Origin: Lachnospira pectinoschiza
Lineage (GTDB): Bacteria > Bacillota > Clostridia > Lachnospirales > Lachnospiraceae
Length of the DNA: 64,000 nt
Direction: 5' to 3'
Assembly (NCBI RefSeq): GCF_900103815.1
Contig: NZ_FNHZ01000001.1
Coordinates: forward strand, 62,001 to 126,000
In this document: one piece after another, positions 62,655 to 64,000 of the stretch
Numbering within the stretch: position 1 is the first letter of the stretch
Layout of the letters: every line of letters begins with the position of its first letter
The notes under the pieces: generated by a model
Databases searched by the model: none
Told to the model about the DNA's origin: nothing
The model's input: only the letters and a program-made list of their open reading frames with translations
Translations under genes and position numbers: made by a program

Positions 62655-64000
62655 ATGATTAAGACAAGATTAGTAAAGCTACTATCTAACTCAAAAAAAT
62701 ACATTTACCTTAACATCATTATTCAATGGGTTGCCTTAGTAGCGCAGATGTTAGCTATATTTACCATCACAAGTTTTATAGCAGATATTTTTGAATCTAA
62801 TGTGCCTTCGTTGCTAAAAAACATCGCAATTGATTGGGTGGTTATTGACGTTACAGGCGTTACCATCAACTGGACTATGCTTGCCCTAGTTTTAGTGACA
62901 TTGGCTTTACTTATTATTATAAGAATGATTTGCGACAAGCTCCTTGCAAGAATCAACTACCTTGCAAGCGCAGACGTTAAGAAGCTTTTAAGAGACAAGA
63001 TTTATGAGAAGCTCCTTCAGATTGGACCTTCTTATAAGGAGAAGGTTTCAAGCGCTGAGGTTATTCAGTTAAGTACTGAAGGCGTTGAGCAGTTAGAGGT
63101 ATATTTTGCCAAATACATCCCTCAGCTCTTCTATAGCCTCCTTGCTCCCCTCACTCTCTTTCTTTGCCTTGTAAATATTAGCTTTAAGGCAAGTATTACC
63201 CTTCTTATCTGTGTGCCACTTATTCCGATTTCCATCGTGGTGGTGCAGAAGATCGCAAAGAGATTACTAAGCAAATATTGGGGAATCTACACAGAACTTG
63301 GGGATTCCTTCCTTGATAACTTAAACGGTCTCACAACTCTTAAGCTTTATCAGACAGATGATTTAAAGGCAGATGAGATGGACATTGAGGCCAACAGATT
63401 TAGAAAAATCACAATGAAAGTTCTCACAATGCAGTTAAACTCTACATCTGTTATGGATATTGTGGCTTACGGCGGCGCAGCTGTGGGCATGCTTGTGACA
63501 ATAGTTGAATATTTTAATGGAAATATCGGACTTGCAGGAACTTTATCAATTATTCTACTTTCATCAGAATTTTTCATTCCTCTAAGACTTCTTGGCTCAT
63601 ATTTCCACATCGCTATGAACGGAATGGCAGCAGCAGATAAGATTTTCGCCTTGCTTGATATGGAAGTGGACAAGAAGGGAGAAAGGGAGCTTGCTAAGGG
63701 CAAGGAATCAACTCTTGCCTTCATGAAGGGAGCCAAGGCCGATTCAGTTACGGTTACTTTTGAAAATGTATCTTTTGCTTATGATGATACAAGAAAAGTC
63801 CTAGAGAACATAAACCTTGACATACCAAGCGCTAGCTTTATTTCTATTGTTGGTGAGTCAGGTAGCGGAAAGAGTACAATTGCTAGCCTCCTAACTGGAA
63901 AGCATAAAAACTTCTCTGGTAGCATTAAGGTTAACGGTTTGAATATTTCGGACATTAAAAGTGAGAGCTTACTTAGCAATATCACACTAGTTAAGAACAA
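62655..64000 (+). CDS. CydD-like ABC exporter (3' end outside window)
   Basis: The frame from ATG 62655 (AGGAAA upstream) stays open to the window edge, at least 448 codons. An N-terminal membrane domain of six spans is seen (with FLCLVNISFKASITLLICVPLIPISIVVVQK and NLNGLTTLKLYQTDD, a CydD-like loop). The start of the ATPase domain follows (VTFENVSFAYDDTRKVL, Walker A VGESGSGKST near 418). CydDC exports cysteine and glutathione and is needed for cytochrome bd, but many related exporters exist, so substrate is uncertain. The partner half-transporter would follow outside the window. Confidence 0.85.
   Translation, partial: MIKTRLVKLLSNSKKYIYLNIIIQWVALVAQMLAIFTITSFIADIFESNVPSLLKNIAIDWVVIDVTGVTINWTMLALVLVTLALLIIIRMICDKLLARINYLASADVKKLLRDKIYEKLLQIGPSYKEKVSSAEVIQLSTEGVEQLEVYFAKYIPQLFYSLLAPLTLFLCLVNISFKASITLLICVPLIPISIVVVQKIAKRLLSKYWGIYTELGDSFLDNLNGLTTLKLYQTDDLKADEMDIEANRFRKITMKVLTMQLNSTSVMDIVAYGGAAVGMLVTIVEYFNGNIGLAGTLSIILLSSEFFIPLRLLGSYFHIAMNGMAAADKIFALLDMEVDKKGERELAKGKESTLAFMKGAKADSVTVTFENVSFAYDDTRKVLENINLDIPSASFISIVGESGSGKSTIASLLTGKHKNFSGSIKVNGLNISDIKSESLLSNITLVKN

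Noticed and set aside
1..64000. CRISPR arrays, insertion sequences, rRNA genes
   Set aside because: I looked for regularly spaced repeats, transposase motifs and rRNA signature segments on both strands and saw none.

Overview
The window looks like part of the chromosome of a strictly anaerobic, low-G+C Firmicute, most likely a gut Lachnospiraceae (Clostridia); I cannot name the genus. The evidence is AT-rich coding DNA with strong GGAGG-type ribosome binding sites, frequent extended -10 promoters (TGnTATAAT-like), an anaerobe's oxygen-defence set (desulfoferrodoxin, rubrerythrin, a PerR-like Fur protein), a DUF3048 lipoprotein and many U-tailed hairpin terminators. I see no insertion sequence, prophage or CRISPR array. 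Most of the window makes, exports and decorates cell-surface polysaccharide.

Layout. 0-5 kb: the end of a CapD/PglF-type nucleotide-sugar dehydratase, then a peptidoglycan-binding DUF1906 protein with a C-terminal membrane anchor and a small membrane partner. 5-8.7 kb (minus strand): the dTDP-L-rhamnose operon rfbA-rfbB-rfbD-rfbC, next to a MerR-type regulator fused to a methyltransferase. 10-24 kb: a polymer assembly and export operon with GtrA, five GT4-like glycosyltransferases, an SGNH/DltD-like protein, an MBOAT acyltransferase split by a run of nine G, a Wzm/Wzt-type ABC exporter, a small coiled-coil protein and a large membrane protein. 24-31.7 kb: CDP-sugar genes rfbF, rfbG and rfbH followed by a thiamine-diphosphate enzyme and a reductase. 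This set resembles a yersiniose-type branched 3,6-dideoxyhexose pathway and is followed by a GtrB/GtrA-like pair. 32-34.3 kb: a fused mannose-1-phosphate guanylyltransferase, cupin and phosphomannose isomerase. 34.4-38.8 kb: a decay zone with remnants of a GT2, a GT87-like membrane glycosyltransferase and an acyltransferase-3 gene around one intact membrane protein.

38.9-42 kb: desulfoferrodoxin, an AAA/DUF234 ATPase whose promoter lies inside a 47-bp near-perfect palindrome, and perR-rbr with a 7-1-7 PerR-like box over the -10. 42-46 kb: a GC-rich array of hairpins, UDP-galactopyranose mutase, a GT2 and manC with a structured leader. 46-52.6 kb: a five-gene Dlt-like operon (MBOAT acyltransferase, DltD-like protein, adenylating ligase, PLP fold-III decarboxylase, acyl carrier protein). 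It looks like a system that loads an amino acid on a carrier, decarboxylates it and exports it onto a surface polymer. This is my best candidate for an undescribed system. 52.8-53.3 kb: tRNA-Tyr and tRNA-Leu with a foldable spacer. 53.4-64 kb: a DUF3048 lipoprotein, a GT2, a membrane protein with a GC-rich in-frame insert, a NhaD-type antiporter, a cytidylate-kinase-like protein, an EAL phosphodiesterase, a TtcA-like protein and the start of a CydD-like ABC exporter.

Together the genes supply dTDP-rhamnose, GDP-mannose, UDP-galactofuranose and a CDP-linked deoxysugar. Cytoplasmic glycosyltransferases would build a chain, the ABC transporter would export it, and GtrA/GtrB pairs and two MBOAT/SGNH modules would decorate it outside the membrane. 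All assignments come from reading motifs by eye; no database search was run.
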